This document shows, piece by piece, positions 52,073-61,797 of a DNA stretch of 64,000 nucleotides. The stretch comes from Nitrosomonas sp. JL21. Lineage in GTDB: Bacteria > Pseudomonadota > Gammaproteobacteria > Burkholderiales > Nitrosomonadaceae. A program made the translations under genes and the position numbers. The first letter of the stretch is position 1; each line of letters opens with the position of its first letter. The stretch is taken from NCBI RefSeq assembly GCF_009833095.1, contig NZ_QRCB01000009.1, positions 1 to 64,000 of the forward strand, written 5' to 3'. The notes under the pieces were generated by a model. The model made no database searches. It was not told the DNA's origin and was given only the letters and a program-made list of their open reading frames with translations.

Positions 52073-52960
52073 CTACAACTTCGCCAGCGCTTCCGCGACC
52101 GTTTGTCCCATCAGCGACGGGGTAGGGCAGATGGTGACGCCGAGTTCTTTGAGGAGTGCGACTTTCTCGGCGGCGCTTTCGCCAGCGGATGAAATAATCG
52201 CACCGGCGTGGCCCATGCGGCGGCCTTCGGGCGCGGTCAGTCCGGCGATATAGGCCACCAACGGTTTGCTCATGTTTTCTTTGGCAAATCTGCCGGCTTC
52301 CACTTCCTGCGGGCCGCCGATTTCACCGATCATCAATGCGACTTTCGTTTCCGGATCCTGCTCCAGTTTCTCCAGAACGTCACGATGCGAGCTACCGGGA
52401 ATGGGATCGCCACCGATACCCACCGACGTCGAGATTCCAATGCCCAGCAAGCGCATCTGATCGGCAGCTTCGTATCCAAGCGTACCAGAACGCCCGACCA
52501 CGCCGACATTGCCGCGGATATAGATGTGCCCTGGCATGATGCCCAGCATCGCGCGTCCCGGACTGATGGTGCCGGCACAGTTGGGGCCTGTCAGCATCAT
52601 GCGTTTTTCCTTGGGAAAGCGGCGCAGAAAATTCTTGACCGTCATCATGTCCTGAGTGGGAATGCCGTCCGTGATCGAGACACAGAATTGAATGCCCGCA
52701 TCTGCAGCTTCCATGATCGAATCCGCCGCGAAGGCTGGTGGCACGAATACGATACTGGCTTCGGCGCCGACCTGATCGACCGCTTCCTGCACGGTGTTGA
52801 ATACCGGTAATCCCAGATGGGTTTGCCCGCCTTTTCCAGGTGTTACGCCGCCGACGACGTTGGAACCGTACTCGATCATTTCCTGCGCATGAAAAGTGCC
52901 GATTCTGCCGGTGAAGCCTTGAACGATAATGCGTGTTTTTTCATTGATTAATATGGCCAC
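52073..52960 (-). CDS. mtkB: malate-CoA ligase alpha subunit (or succinyl-CoA synthetase alpha)
   Basis: The 295-residue subunit has a CoA-binding Rossmann domain (GFTGRIGTFHAQEMIEYG) and the phosphohistidine H251 in GHAGAIIS. Several features match MtkB of serine-cycle methylotrophs rather than SucD. It has GPNCAG (125-130) where SucD has GPNCPG, LRRFPKEKR, and ISPGRAMLGIMPGHIYI (quoted in part). It would activate malate to malyl-CoA with ATP. It lies 12 bases after mtkA, and malyl-CoA lyase is upstream. Substrate assignment is inference. Confidence 0.75.
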   Translation of the reverse strand: MAILINEKTRIIVQGFTGRIGTFHAQEMIEYGSNVVGGVTPGKGGQTHLGLPVFNTVQEAVDQVGAEASIVFVPPAFAADSIMEAADAGIQFCVSITDGIPTQDMMTVKNFLRRFPKEKRMMLTGPNCAGTISPGRAMLGIMPGHIYIRGNVGVVGRSGTLGYEAADQMRLLGIGISTSVGIGGDPIPGSSHRDVLEKLEQDPETKVALMIGEIGGPQEVEAGRFAKENMSKPLVAYIAGLTAPEGRRMGHAGAIISSAGESAAEKVALLKELGVTICPTPSLMGQTVAEALAKL

Positions 52961-52972
52961 TTCTTTGTACTC

Positions 52973-54154
52973 CTAGGCGTTTTGGGCGACGACGTCGTTG
53001 CGGGCGCGGACGACTTTTTCCGCGGCTTCCGCCAACGTATCGGCAGTAATGATCGGCAAACCGCTCTCGGCAATGATGCGGCGTCCTTCCTCGACATTGG
53101 TTCCAGATAACCGGACCACCAACGGAATTTTCATATCGATATTTCTGACGGCCTGAACAACGCCTTCTGCAATCCAGTCGCAACGATTGATACCCGCAAA
53201 GATATTGACCAGCATCGCTTTGACATTGGCGTCCGCCAACACTAACCGGAACGCCTTCTCGGTACGCTCGGCTGATGCGCCGCCGCCGACATCGAGGAAG
53301 TTGGCCGGTTCACCGCCGGCCAATTTGATCATATCCATCGTCGCCATCGCCAAACCAGCGCCATTGATCATGCAACCGATATCGCCGTCCAAGCCGACAT
53401 AACTCAAGCCGGCTTCCGCAGCAGCCACTTCACGGCTATCCACTTGCGTGTTATCCCGCAGTTCGGCAATTTTATGGCGACGGAACAACGCGTTTTCGTC
53501 AAACACCATTTTGGCGTCCAGCGCCATGATGTCATTCGTGGCGGTGATGACGAGTGGATTGATCTCCAGTATATTCGCATCGAGATCGCGCAAGGCGCGA
53601 TAACAGCCTTTGATGGTTTTGACCGCATGATTCAGTTGCGCGGCATCGATACCGAGTCCGAACGCCATGGTACGTGCCTGGAAATCCTGTAACCCGACCG
53701 CAGGTTCGATATAGATTTTGATGATCGCTTCCGGATTGGTGACCGCCAGCTTTTCAATTTCCATACCGCCTTGTCCCGATCCGATCATGATGACGCGCTC
53801 GCTGCTGCGATCGATCATAAAGGACAGATACATTTCTTTGGCAATCTGGGTTCCCGCTTCGATGTAGAGCCGGGAACACATTTTTCCGGCAGGGCCGGTC
53901 TGGTGCGTCACCAGTTTCTTTCCGAGCAATTCTTCAGCGGCTTTCTCGACTTCGTCATGCGTTTTACACACTTTGATGCCGCCGGCTTTTCCGCGTGCGC
54001 CCGAGTGAATCTGCGCCTTGACCACCCAGACACCGCCTTCTATTTCCCTGGCGCGTTGCACCGCTTCCTCAACGCTATAGGCCAAACCGCCTTCGGCGAT
54101 TTTTACACCATATTCAGCCAGGATTTCTTTTGCTTGATATTCGTGAATATTCAC
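52973..54154 (-). CDS. mtkA: malate-CoA ligase beta subunit (or succinyl-CoA synthetase beta)
   Basis: The 393-residue ATP-grasp subunit starts [17 protein letters not shown], with [34 protein letters not shown] and [18 protein letters not shown] near residue 314. The last reads as in MtkA; SucC usually has NIFGGI. It precedes mtkB by 12 bases and follows mcl by 249 bases holding a degenerate repeat. With MtkB and the lyase it would split malate into glyoxylate and acetyl-CoA. Confidence 0.75.
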   Translation of the reverse strand: MNIHEYQAKEILAEYGVKIAEGGLAYSVEEAVQRAREIEGGVWVVKAQIHSGARGKAGGIKVCKTHDEVEKAAEELLGKKLVTHQTGPAGKMCSRLYIEAGTQIAKEMYLSFMIDRSSERVIMIGSGQGGMEIEKLAVTNPEAIIKIYIEPAVGLQDFQARTMAFGLGIDAAQLNHAVKTIKGCYRALRDLDANILEINPLVITATNDIMALDAKMVFDENALFRRHKIAELRDNTQVDSREVAAAEAGLSYVGLDGDIGCMINGAGLAMATMDMIKLAGGEPANFLDVGGGASAERTEKAFRLVLADANVKAMLVNIFAGINRCDWIAEGVVQAVRNIDMKIPLVVRLSGTNVEEGRRIIAESGLPIITADTLAEAAEKVVRARNDVVAQNA

Positions 54155-54402
54155 TTCAATTTCCTCGACATGTGCACTACATTAATTCAATCATTCAATA
54201 GATTTATCAACCAAACATTCTCACAAAGCTCTGCAAGGCTGCGGCAACCCGGTCATACTTCATCGAGATCAGATTCAGCATGCGCATTCATTTCTCGTCA
54301 ATCACATGCGCTGAACATGCTTTTGCCTTGCCAGATCGTCGCTTTTCTTCTTTTCCAGAGCTTTCTCAAAGACAAAGGCCGGTTAGCGCGGCCTTCCTAT
54401 CA
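54155..54402. other. mcl-mtkA intergenic region with repeat remnant
   Basis: This 248-base gap inside a functional cluster holds no gene. The stretch 54225-54375 resembles 61485-61615 in several blocks (GCTGCG, AACCCGG, TTGCC-GATC-TCGCTT) and ends with the TTTTCCAGAGCTTTCT motif, so it looks like a decayed intergenic repeat. Confidence 0.4.
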
Positions 54403-55350
54403 TTAATTTTTCGCGGCAATGGCTTCTGCCACTTTCACCACATTGTTCGCCATTCTTTCTGAAGCTGCATCGATCAAGCGGCCATCCAATGCAGCGGCGC
54501 CTTTACCTTGGGCGGCAGCTTCCTTGAGCGCTGCCAGAATGCGTTTTGCTTTTTCAATTTCACGGGCAGGGGGAGTAAAAACTTCATTCGCCAGCTCAAT
54601 CTGCGTCGGATGTATCGCCCATTTGCCTTCACAACCCAACGCGGCAGCGCGTTTGGCTGCCAACACGTAACCTTCGGGATCTTTGATATCACCGAATGGG
54701 CCATCGATCGGACGCAATCCATAGGCACGGCACGCGACGATCATCCGGCTGATCGCAAAATGCCATTGATCGCCCGGATAATCCGGATTCAACCCGCCGA
54801 TATTGGTGGTTCTGGCGCGATTGCTGGCGGCATAATCAGCGACGCCGAAGTGCAGGGCTTCCAGACGTCCTGATGCACCGTTACGGGCAATATCTTCGAC
54901 GTTCGCCATGCCCAGGGCAGTTTCTATCAATGCTTCCAATCCAATCCGATTTTTCAGACTTTGCTGCATTTCAAGCTGGGTGATCATGGCCTGCACCATG
55001 TAGATATCCGCGTATACCCCCGCTTTCGGAATCAACAGGGTGTCGATCTTGCTTCCGGCTTGCTCCACCAGATCGACGACATCACGCACCATATACTGCG
55101 TATCCAGGCCGTTGATGCGGACTGATACAGTGATGCCATGTCCTTTCCAATCCAGATCATTGAGCGCCTGAATGACATTTTTGCGTGCTTGAATTTTATC
55201 ATCCGGCGCCACGGCATCTTCCAGATCGAGGAAAACGAAATCAACGCCACTATTGAGTGCTTTTTCAAACATTCCTGGACTGGAACCGGGCACGGCCAAT
55301 TCACAGCGCTGCACACGTTGAAGAGTGGTTTCATATAGCGTATGACTCAT
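54403..55350 (-). CDS. malyl-CoA lyase / CitE-like HpcH-family enzyme
   Basis: The 315-residue enzyme has the TIM-barrel signature of the HpcH/CitE family. It has AVPGSSPGMFEKAL, FVFLDLEDAVAPDDK with the metal-binding acids, RINGLDTQYMVRDV, LLIPKAG (about 106-112), and IGLEALIETALGMANVEDIA (partly quoted). The C-terminus GLRPIDGPFGDIKDPEGY and KWAIHPTQIELANEVFTP match malyl-CoA/beta-methylmalyl-CoA lyases more than citrate lyase beta. It splits malyl-CoA into glyoxylate and acetyl-CoA. It heads the cluster with malate-CoA ligase genes; a 460-base non-coding region precedes it. Confidence 0.8.
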   Translation of the reverse strand: MSHTLYETTLQRVQRCELAVPGSSPGMFEKALNSGVDFVFLDLEDAVAPDDKIQARKNVIQALNDLDWKGHGITVSVRINGLDTQYMVRDVVDLVEQAGSKIDTLLIPKAGVYADIYMVQAMITQLEMQQSLKNRIGLEALIETALGMANVEDIARNGASGRLEALHFGVADYAASNRARTTNIGGLNPDYPGDQWHFAISRMIVACRAYGLRPIDGPFGDIKDPEGYVLAAKRAAALGCEGKWAIHPTQIELANEVFTPPAREIEKAKRILAALKEAAAQGKGAAALDGRLIDAASERMANNVVKVAEAIAAKN

Positions 55351-55810
55351 TTTTCCTCCAAAATTGTAAATAGGTATAGTAATCCATCAGATCAATCAAA
55401 AACCCTTCCGCAGAACGCTGAATGAGCAGTGTCCTCTGCCGAATCCGCACTCGGTGGCGAACATGACATCAGGGCATACTGTGATTCGTGGTTTAACAAT
55501 GCAGGTAATCTTGATGACGTGAATGGTTGTACTATGTGGTTTTTTGTTCTTGTTTCTTGTGTTTAAGAGATCAATTAGTTAGTAAATTATAACTATTCTC
55601 GGGGAATTTATCTACCGAGCCGCCGCCCCAGCGAGGAAGGGCCACATTATTGCTACCCCGATCGAATGCGGAAGCATAAGAGTCGACGGGTAATGCTGAA
55701 CAAAATCTGTTGCCTTTCCAAGTTTCTGCAAGCTCAAAACAACGCCTGTAATTTTTTCACCTGATTCTAAGTGGATTGTTTGCTGCCTGATCTTAGTTTT
55801 TTAACGCTTT
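55351..55810. other. 460-base intergenic region before mcl
   Basis: No gene is supported. It should hold the mcl promoter, because all flanking genes are minus-strand. A plus-strand frame rich in Arg/Cys (about 55610-55770) lacks any family sequence. Base composition is lower in GC than the genes around it. Confidence 0.45.
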
Positions 55811-56779
55811 TTACAATCGTGCGCAGGCTTCGGCCGCGGCTACCAGCTTCCGGTAGCGTGCCATCCACACGAGGGGTATGCCGCCGCTGAGTTCTTGTCG
55901 TTGCGCCGTGGATGCTGCCACGATGGCGCCGAGCATGATGGAGCGGCCGCAACTGTCGCCGCCGATGCGGATATTCTCTTCAATCGCGCTACGATAATCC
56001 GAGACATGCTGCGCAAGATGGGCAATGATCGGTACGCCTTCCGGCACATGACAGGCCGAACCGAAGCGCTTAGCCAGTGCGGCAGAGTCAAGTCGAGCGG
56101 CGCTCAAGGCTTCTTCAACCAGCGGTGCCAGTGTCTGCCCCGCATGTGGGAGCGCATCCTTCAGCGCTTGCGTAACCGGATCGCCATCCAGAACCTGCCA
56201 TAGTACGGCGCTGGTATACTGCGCTGCCGCGATCGCCATGTCATTGTCATGCGTCAGGCGCACCACGAGTTCCACCTTGCCGGCTAACGACTGTTGCGAT
56301 CCAGTATGTGTGGCCACTAACGGCGGTAAGGCTGCCAAGGCTGAAAACTGATCATCATCAGCGCCGGAGATTTCGGGGAACTCCTCGGGTTTCAGTGTAA
56401 GCAGGCGATGCAGTGTCTGACGGGTAGGAGAGTCCACATAACCGATGTAGGCGCCGCCCGGGCCAAAATGAGTACAATATTCCGCTTGATACTGAACACG
56501 GTTGAATGCCTGATGCTGCGCCAGATGCCGCAGCATTAGCCAACTTATCTCGCCATAGGCTGACGCATCGCCAGCCGTTTTGGCGCCATGCGCGAAGTAA
56601 CCCCGCGTATCCGCGTAATCACTTGCGTCAGGTTGTAAAAACACCAATCCTCGATTTTTTTCAATCTGCGCAATTCGCTCGGGGTCATACAGCCAATGCA
56701 GACCCAATGACGCTGCATCGGCAAGCAGTGCGCCTAAAATAGCCGCTGCGCGCGGCTCTAGTCGTGCATGTGCATCCAT
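55811..56779 (-). CDS. ADP-ribosylglycohydrolase-fold protein with altered metal site
   Basis: The 322-residue protein has the all-helical ADP-ribosylglycohydrolase fold pattern: GALLADAASLGLHWLYDPE at the N-terminus, and the family C-terminal IGGDSCGRSIMLGAIVAAS. In active DraG/ARH enzymes the metal motifs read TDDT and GGDTDT. Here the first place reads AGDASAYGEISW and the second GGDSCGRS, so the two-metal site is unlikely to be intact, as in J1-crystallin-like members. Function unknown. A 10-base gap separates it from the Trm112-like gene. Confidence 0.8.
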   Translation of the reverse strand: MDAHARLEPRAAAILGALLADAASLGLHWLYDPERIAQIEKNRGLVFLQPDASDYADTRGYFAHGAKTAGDASAYGEISWLMLRHLAQHQAFNRVQYQAEYCTHFGPGGAYIGYVDSPTRQTLHRLLTLKPEEFPEISGADDDQFSALAALPPLVATHTGSQQSLAGKVELVVRLTHDNDMAIAAAQYTSAVLWQVLDGDPVTQALKDALPHAGQTLAPLVEEALSAARLDSAALAKRFGSACHVPEGVPIIAHLAQHVSDYRSAIEENIRIGGDSCGRSIMLGAIVAASTAQRQELSGGIPLVWMARYRKLVAAAEACARL

Positions 56780-56788
56780 AACCGCGAT

Positions 56789-56971
56789 TTATTTAATATC
56801 CACATCAGCAGGAATATGGCGGGCGTCATCCGCCAGCATCACTGGAATCCCATCTTTAATCGGGAATGCCAATCGATCGAGCTTACAAATCAATTCCTTG
56901 TCATCTTTTTTATAAATGAGCGGCCCTTTGCATAAAGGACATACTAAAATTTCCAGCAATCGTGCATCCAT
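56789..56971 (-). CDS. Trm112-like / UPF0434 (YcaR) protein
   Basis: The 60-residue protein has [20 protein letters not shown] with C11-x2-C14, a later cysteine (near 29, [20 protein letters not shown]) and the typical [12 protein letters not shown] stretch. Bacterial homologues are often beside kdsB in LPS synthesis; that neighbour is absent here. One zinc ligand beyond the first CXXC is not obvious. Confidence 0.9.
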   Translation of the reverse strand: MDARLLEILVCPLCKGPLIYKKDDKELICKLDRLAFPIKDGIPVMLADDARHIPADVDIK

Positions 56972-57178
56972 ATTTTTCCTTGTTGAGTTTAACCGATGTT
57001 AGGGTAGCGCTGATTGTGACCACGCAAACGAATTACAGGGTTGCGCGGCACTCGTTCCCTTGCCGATCTGCGGGGCATGTCTGTGTTACTGCGTTGCGTG
57101 CGCCTCGCTCTCCAGTTTGCTTAATTCATCTGCGCTATTTGCCAAGCCAACGAGATCCGAAAGCAGCATGTTCCTACG
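56972..57178. other. intergenic region between parB and ycaR
   Basis: 207 bases without gene, hairpin or clear promoter. The sequence is GC-rich and has no recognisable repeat. Confidence 0.4.
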
Positions 57179-58027
57179 TCACAGTTTACCGAGAATATCA
57201 TCCAACTGATCCAGATTGGAATAGTGGATGACGATACTTCCTTGCCCGTTTTTCTTCGGTTTGATGTCGACCTGGGTACCGAGGCGCTCGGACACATCTT
57301 CCTGCAGCCGCAGCAGATCGCGGTCAGGCTTATGAATCTTGCGCGCGATCGGATGTTCGATCTGATTGACCAGCTTTTCTGTTTCCCGCACCGACAGCCG
57401 TTTCTGCACTATCAGATTGGCCAGTTTGATCTGCTCCGCCGCCGCCAATGGCAGAAGCGCGCGGCCGTGCCCCATTTCGATCTTGCCCTGCATCATCAAT
57501 TCCTGTACCGGAGCGGATAGATGGAGCAGGCGCAGCAGATTCGAAATCGTGCTGCGCGAATTCCCCAGCGCTTCACCGGCAGTTTGATGCGTCATGCCGA
57601 ATTCATTGATCAGGCGTTGGATACCCAAGGCTTCCTCCAGCGGATTCAGGTTCTCGCGCTGGATATTTTCAATCAGCGACATGGCCAGCGCAGATTCATC
57701 GGCGACATTCCGCACCAGCGCAGGCACTTCGTTCAATCCGGCCAATTGAGCCGCCCGCCATCTTCGCTCACCGGCAATGATTTCATAGTGATCATCATTG
57801 ACCGGGCGCACCAGAATCGGCTGCATCACGCCCTGCACCTTGATCGACTCCGCCAATTCTGCCAAGGCGACCTGATCCATGTTGGTTCTGGGTTGATATT
57901 TCCCGGGCTGCAGGCGGGATATCTCAATGTTCTGCAGAGATTCTTCTGCAGTGCCTCCCTCATCAGGGGAGAACAAAGCATCGAGTCCTCTTCCCAGTCC
58001 TTTTTGTTTTACCATCGTCGATCCCAT
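57179..58027 (-). CDS. parB: chromosome-partitioning protein ParB
   Basis: The 282-residue CTP-dependent DNA clamp binds parS. It shows the N-terminal KGLGRGLDALFSP tail, the ParB/Srx domain with LQPGKYQPRTNMDQ and GERRWRAAQLAGL (about 88-100), the helix-turn-helix GMTHQTAGEALGNSRSTISNLLRLL (partly quoted) and a C-terminal dimer domain ending LDDILGKL. It follows parA by 29 bases. Confidence 0.96.
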   Translation of the reverse strand: MGSTMVKQKGLGRGLDALFSPDEGGTAEESLQNIEISRLQPGKYQPRTNMDQVALAELAESIKVQGVMQPILVRPVNDDHYEIIAGERRWRAAQLAGLNEVPALVRNVADESALAMSLIENIQRENLNPLEEALGIQRLINEFGMTHQTAGEALGNSRSTISNLLRLLHLSAPVQELMMQGKIEMGHGRALLPLAAAEQIKLANLIVQKRLSVRETEKLVNQIEHPIARKIHKPDRDLLRLQEDVSERLGTQVDIKPKKNGQGSIVIHYSNLDQLDDILGKL

Positions 58028-58056
58028 CGGGTTATCTTTTCATACTGTTGACAAAA

Positions 58057-58815
58057 TCAGGCATGCAATATCTCTTTGGCAAGCTCGAGATACGCCTGTG
58101 CGCCTTTGGATTGCTCATCGTGATATAACACGGGCAAGCCAAACCCCGGCGCTTCCGCCAGACGTACATTGCGCGGAATCACGGTGCGGTAAACTTTTTC
58201 GCCAAAATGTTTCTGCAATTGATCCGAAACCTGTTGCGCCAGGATATTGCGCGGGTCGAACATCGTGCGCAGCAATCCTTCAATCCGCAGGGTGGGATTG
58301 AAATTATTGCGCACGCGCTTGATCGTATTCACCAGATCACTGAGGCCTTCCAGCGCATAATATTCGCACTGCATCGGAATCATGACTGCCCGGGCCGCGC
58401 ATAATCCGTTCAGCGTGAGCAGGTTCAGCGCGGGCGGGCAATCGATCAGAATATAGTCATATTCGTGCGCGATGACCTCCAATGCCGTTTTCAAGCGTGT
58501 TTCCCGCTGAGATAATTCAACCATTTCAACTTCTGCGCCGGCCAAATCACGGTTGGCCGGAATCAAATCATATTTACCCTGAGTTCCCGTCACCCGGCTT
58601 GCTTGTATTGATGCATCGCCGAGCAGAACATGATAAACCGTGACCTGAATAGTCTGTTTATTGACGCCGCTGCCCATCGTGGCATTTGCCTGCGGGTCGA
58701 GGTCGACCAGTAAAATACGTTGTCCCGAAGCTGCTAGACTGGCTGCCAGATTAACGCTGGTCGTCGTTTTTCCGACACCGCCTTTTTGATTGGTTATCGC
58801 TAGAATTTTCGTCAC
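58057..58815 (-). CDS. parA: chromosome-partitioning ATPase ParA (Soj)
   Basis: The 252-residue Walker-type ATPase has the deviant Walker A KGGVGKTTTSVNLAASLA (residues about 11-28), DLDPQANATMG, and IDCPPALNLLTLN. Length matches Soj-type chromosomal ParA. With ParB and the nearby parS site it segregates the origin region. Confidence 0.96.
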   Translation of the reverse strand: MTKILAITNQKGGVGKTTTSVNLAASLAASGQRILLVDLDPQANATMGSGVNKQTIQVTVYHVLLGDASIQASRVTGTQGKYDLIPANRDLAGAEVEMVELSQRETRLKTALEVIAHEYDYILIDCPPALNLLTLNGLCAARAVMIPMQCEYYALEGLSDLVNTIKRVRNNFNPTLRIEGLLRTMFDPRNILAQQVSDQLQKHFGEKVYRTVIPRNVRLAEAPGFGLPVLYHDEQSKGAQAYLELAKEILHA

Positions 58816-58868
58816 AGTAATGAACTCCTGTATTCATTATCTTGATTGAATCAAAGCTGCGCCATGTA

Positions 58869-59516
58869 TTACCGCGTTTGTTTTCTGATCATCATCAATT
58901 GCCGTTGCGCATCCAGATCCGGAACAGTTAGCGGCACGATGCGTTCAAGCACAAAGGGAGGCTGAATCTGGGCAAGCTCAGCCTCGGAACAACGGGCCTT
59001 CATTGCAATCCAGCGGCAGTCTTCATTCTCGTGCGGACTTAGCCGTGCGGTCAAGCGCAGGAATTCTCCCAATTCGGAGAATGCGCGTGAAATGATGACA
59101 TTTATTTTTTCAGGCCATTGAACGTCCTCGATCCGTCGCGCGACAACCTCCACATTATTCAATGCGAGTTCAATTTTCGCCTGCTGCAAAAAAGCCGCCT
59201 TTTTCTGATTGCTTTCTACCAGAATCACATCCCAGTCCGGTCTTGCCAAGGCAATCGGAATGCCGGGCAAGCCTGCGCCGCTGCCGACATCGATGATCCG
59301 CGAACCGATCAAATAAGGCACGACTGCTAAGCTATCCATCACATGCTGAACCAGCATATCTTGTGGCTTACGGATCGCGGTCAAGTTATGAAGCCGGTTC
59401 CATTTTTCGATCAGCAACAGATATCGTTCGATCGAGTCATTGAGCGATGGGTCCTGAAGCGGAAAATCATCGCCAAGCTTCTGCAGGCATTGCTCGATCT
59501 GCTGCCCCAGGCTCAT
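58869..59516 (-). CDS. rsmG: 16S rRNA m7G527 methyltransferase RsmG
   Basis: The 215-residue SAM-dependent enzyme has the nucleotide motif [20 protein letters not shown] (about 82-102, partly) and [14 protein letters not shown]. It lies between parA (53 bases) and mnmG (4-base overlap), the normal near-origin order. Confidence 0.96.
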   Translation of the reverse strand: MSLGQQIEQCLQKLGDDFPLQDPSLNDSIERYLLLIEKWNRLHNLTAIRKPQDMLVQHVMDSLAVVPYLIGSRIIDVGSGAGLPGIPIALARPDWDVILVESNQKKAAFLQQAKIELALNNVEVVARRIEDVQWPEKINVIISRAFSELGEFLRLTARLSPHENEDCRWIAMKARCSEAELAQIQPPFVLERIVPLTVPDLDAQRQLMMIRKQTR

Positions 59517-61411
59517 GCGCGTTGTTTGTTGTCAGCCATGCCCAAACCACGCTTTAAATGCACCAACAATAACGAAACCGCAGCAGGGGTGACCCCGGAA
59601 ATTCGCGAGGCTTGACCCAGAGTTTCAGGTTTATGCTGATTTAATTTTTGCTGCACTTCATTCGACAACCCCTTGACTTGGCAATAATCGATGTCCTTGG
59701 GCAGCACGGTATTTTCATATTGCGCCTGGCGGGCAACATCTTCCTGCTGACGCTGAATATAACCATGATATTTTGTCTGGATTTCCACTTGCTCAGCGAC
59801 CTGCGGATCGGTGACGGCCATGCCTGTGCCCGGTAGCGTCATCAATGACGCATAGGTCACATCCGGTCGACGCAACAATTCTGTCAGGGTATATTCCTTT
59901 TCGATACCTTTACTCAACACACGAATCGCATCTTCTGCGGGCAGCACGCCCGGCCACAACCGGATGGAATCCAGCCGCTGCTGTTCATGGATAATGGCTT
60001 CCTGTTTGGCGCTGAATGCTGCCCAGCGTCGGTCATCCACCAAGCCCAGCTTCCGTCCGATTTCCGTCAACCGCAAATCGGCGTTATCTTCTCGCAATTG
60101 CAAGCGATATTCGGCGCGACTGGTGAACATACGGTACGGTTCAGTGACTCCGGACGTCACTAAATCATCGACCAATACCCCCAGGTAGGCTTCATTGCGC
60201 TGGGGCGACCACGCGTCTTTTTCCTGAATTCTGAGCGCCGCATTGAGGCCGGCCAGCAAACCTTGTGCAGCCGCTTCCTCATAGCCGGTTGTGCCATTGA
60301 TCTGGCCGGCAAAAAACAAATTTTCGACAGTTTTGGTTTCGAGCGAGCGCTTCAGATTGCGTGGATCGAAATAGTCATATTCGATGGCATATCCTGGGCG
60401 GGTGATGTGCGCCTGTTCAAGGCCCGCTATCGAGTGGATCAATTTCACTTGCACCTCGAACGGCAGGCTGGTGGAAATACCGTTCGGGTATATCTCATGC
60501 GTGCCCAGCCCCTCGGGCTCAAGAAAAATCTGATGTGATTGCCGCTCTGAAAAACGCACCACTTTATCTTCAATGGACGGGCAGTAGCGCGGCCCGACAC
60601 CTTCGATTTTCCCGGTAAATAGCGGCGAATCGACCAATCCGTCGCGGATGATGTCATGGGTAGCGGCATTCGTGCTCGTGATCCAGCAGGAAACTTGGGG
60701 CGGGTGCTGAGAACCTACGTTCATGAAGGAAAACACCGGCGTGGGTTGATCGCCCGGTTGTTCCGTCAACTTGGAATAATCCATGCTTCGGCCATCGATA
60801 CGTGGCGGCGTCCCGGTTTTTAGCCGGCCTGCTGGGAATTCCATATCGCGCAGCCTCTGGGCGAGCGTCAAAGAGGGTGGATCTCCGGCACGCCCGGCTC
60901 TAAAATTCGTCTTGCCGATATGCGCCAATCCCGCCAAAAATGTGCCGACAGTTAAGATAACGGCTCGCGCATGGATTTTAATGCTGAGTTGCGTGACGAC
61001 GCCTCGCACGCGATCGTGCTCGATGATCAAATCATCCACACCCTGTTGCATCACTCGCAAATGAGGCTGGTTTTCGATGCGCTGACGTACAGCTTGCCGA
61101 TATAGCACTCTGTCGGCTTGCGCGCGGGTTGCGCGCACCGCAGGCCCTTTACTGGAATTGAGCACGCGAAATTGAATCCCTGCCTCATCGGTTGCCATGG
61201 CCATGACACCGCCCAACGCATCAATTTCTTTCACCAGATGGCTTTTACCAATTCCACCGATTGACGGATTGCACGACATCTGCCCGATGGTCTCGATGTT
61301 ATGCGTCAATAACAGGGTATTGCATCCCATTCGCGCTGCGGCCAATGCAGCTTCGGTGCCCGCATGTCCACCGCCGACGACGATGATATCGAATTCTGCA
61401 TGGCTGCTCAT
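59513..61411 (-). CDS. mnmG: tRNA uridine-5-carboxymethylaminomethyl modification enzyme MnmG
   Basis: The 632-residue FAD enzyme, with MnmE, forms cmnm5U at tRNA wobble positions. It has the FAD motif [20 protein letters not shown] (residues about 10-29), [19 protein letters not shown] and [15 protein letters not shown] near 275. Length matches E. coli MnmG (629). It is the first of mnmG-rsmG-parA-parB. Confidence 0.97.
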   Translation of the reverse strand: MSSHAEFDIIVVGGGHAGTEAALAAARMGCNTLLLTHNIETIGQMSCNPSIGGIGKSHLVKEIDALGGVMAMATDEAGIQFRVLNSSKGPAVRATRAQADRVLYRQAVRQRIENQPHLRVMQQGVDDLIIEHDRVRGVVTQLSIKIHARAVILTVGTFLAGLAHIGKTNFRAGRAGDPPSLTLAQRLRDMEFPAGRLKTGTPPRIDGRSMDYSKLTEQPGDQPTPVFSFMNVGSQHPPQVSCWITSTNAATHDIIRDGLVDSPLFTGKIEGVGPRYCPSIEDKVVRFSERQSHQIFLEPEGLGTHEIYPNGISTSLPFEVQVKLIHSIAGLEQAHITRPGYAIEYDYFDPRNLKRSLETKTVENLFFAGQINGTTGYEEAAAQGLLAGLNAALRIQEKDAWSPQRNEAYLGVLVDDLVTSGVTEPYRMFTSRAEYRLQLREDNADLRLTEIGRKLGLVDDRRWAAFSAKQEAIIHEQQRLDSIRLWPGVLPAEDAIRVLSKGIEKEYTLTELLRRPDVTYASLMTLPGTGMAVTDPQVAEQVEIQTKYHGYIQRQQEDVARQAQYENTVLPKDIDYCQVKGLSNEVQQKLNQHKPETLGQASRISGVTPAAVSLLLVHLKRGLGMADNKQRA

Positions 61412-61797
61412 AATGCTGACACTCGGATGTGCATAATCAAATTTTGAAGAAATTCTGAAAACTACTGCGCCCGCACTTATCGGCGAAGCTGCGTTGAAAC
61501 CCGGCTAAAAATCTCCCTTACAACCGGCAAATTGCACTTTCTCACCCAGTTTCTCCTTGCCTGATCATCGCTTGTTCCGCGCGTTTCCTTTCTCAGAAGT
61601 TTTTAACGATGACGAGAAGGATGTTATAAGGAAGATGTTTCACGTGAAACCTTTTCAGCAGTCTGTACAAAAAAGTCTATTCAGGTTGCGATTATAGGTG
61701 GAGCAGAATGATGAATGCAAGCTTTGACACTTGGCGTTCTGCGAACGCCATCGACCTCGTCCCCTGTATTCATCGCAACGCAAAAAGGAAAAAAGAA
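61412..61797. other. intergenic region with parS site
   Basis: 386 bases between mnmG and cti hold parS (61636-61651), and between 61485 and 61615 a stretch resembling 54225-54375. No gene seen. Confidence 0.5.
61636..61651. other. parS-like ParB binding site
   Basis: TGTTTCACGTGAAACC matches the conserved chromosomal parS palindrome TGTTTCACGTGAAACA at 15 of 16 positions. It lies about 225 bases upstream of mnmG and 2.8 kb from parA, as expected near an origin. Confidence 0.92.

Noticed and set aside
52073..54154. Plain sucC-sucD call
   Set aside because: GPNCAG, VNIFAGI and the adjacent malyl-CoA lyase point to malate-CoA ligase; sucCD remains the alternative.
57521..58051. Plus-strand 176-codon frame over parB
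   Set aside because: Antisense to parB with no known domain.
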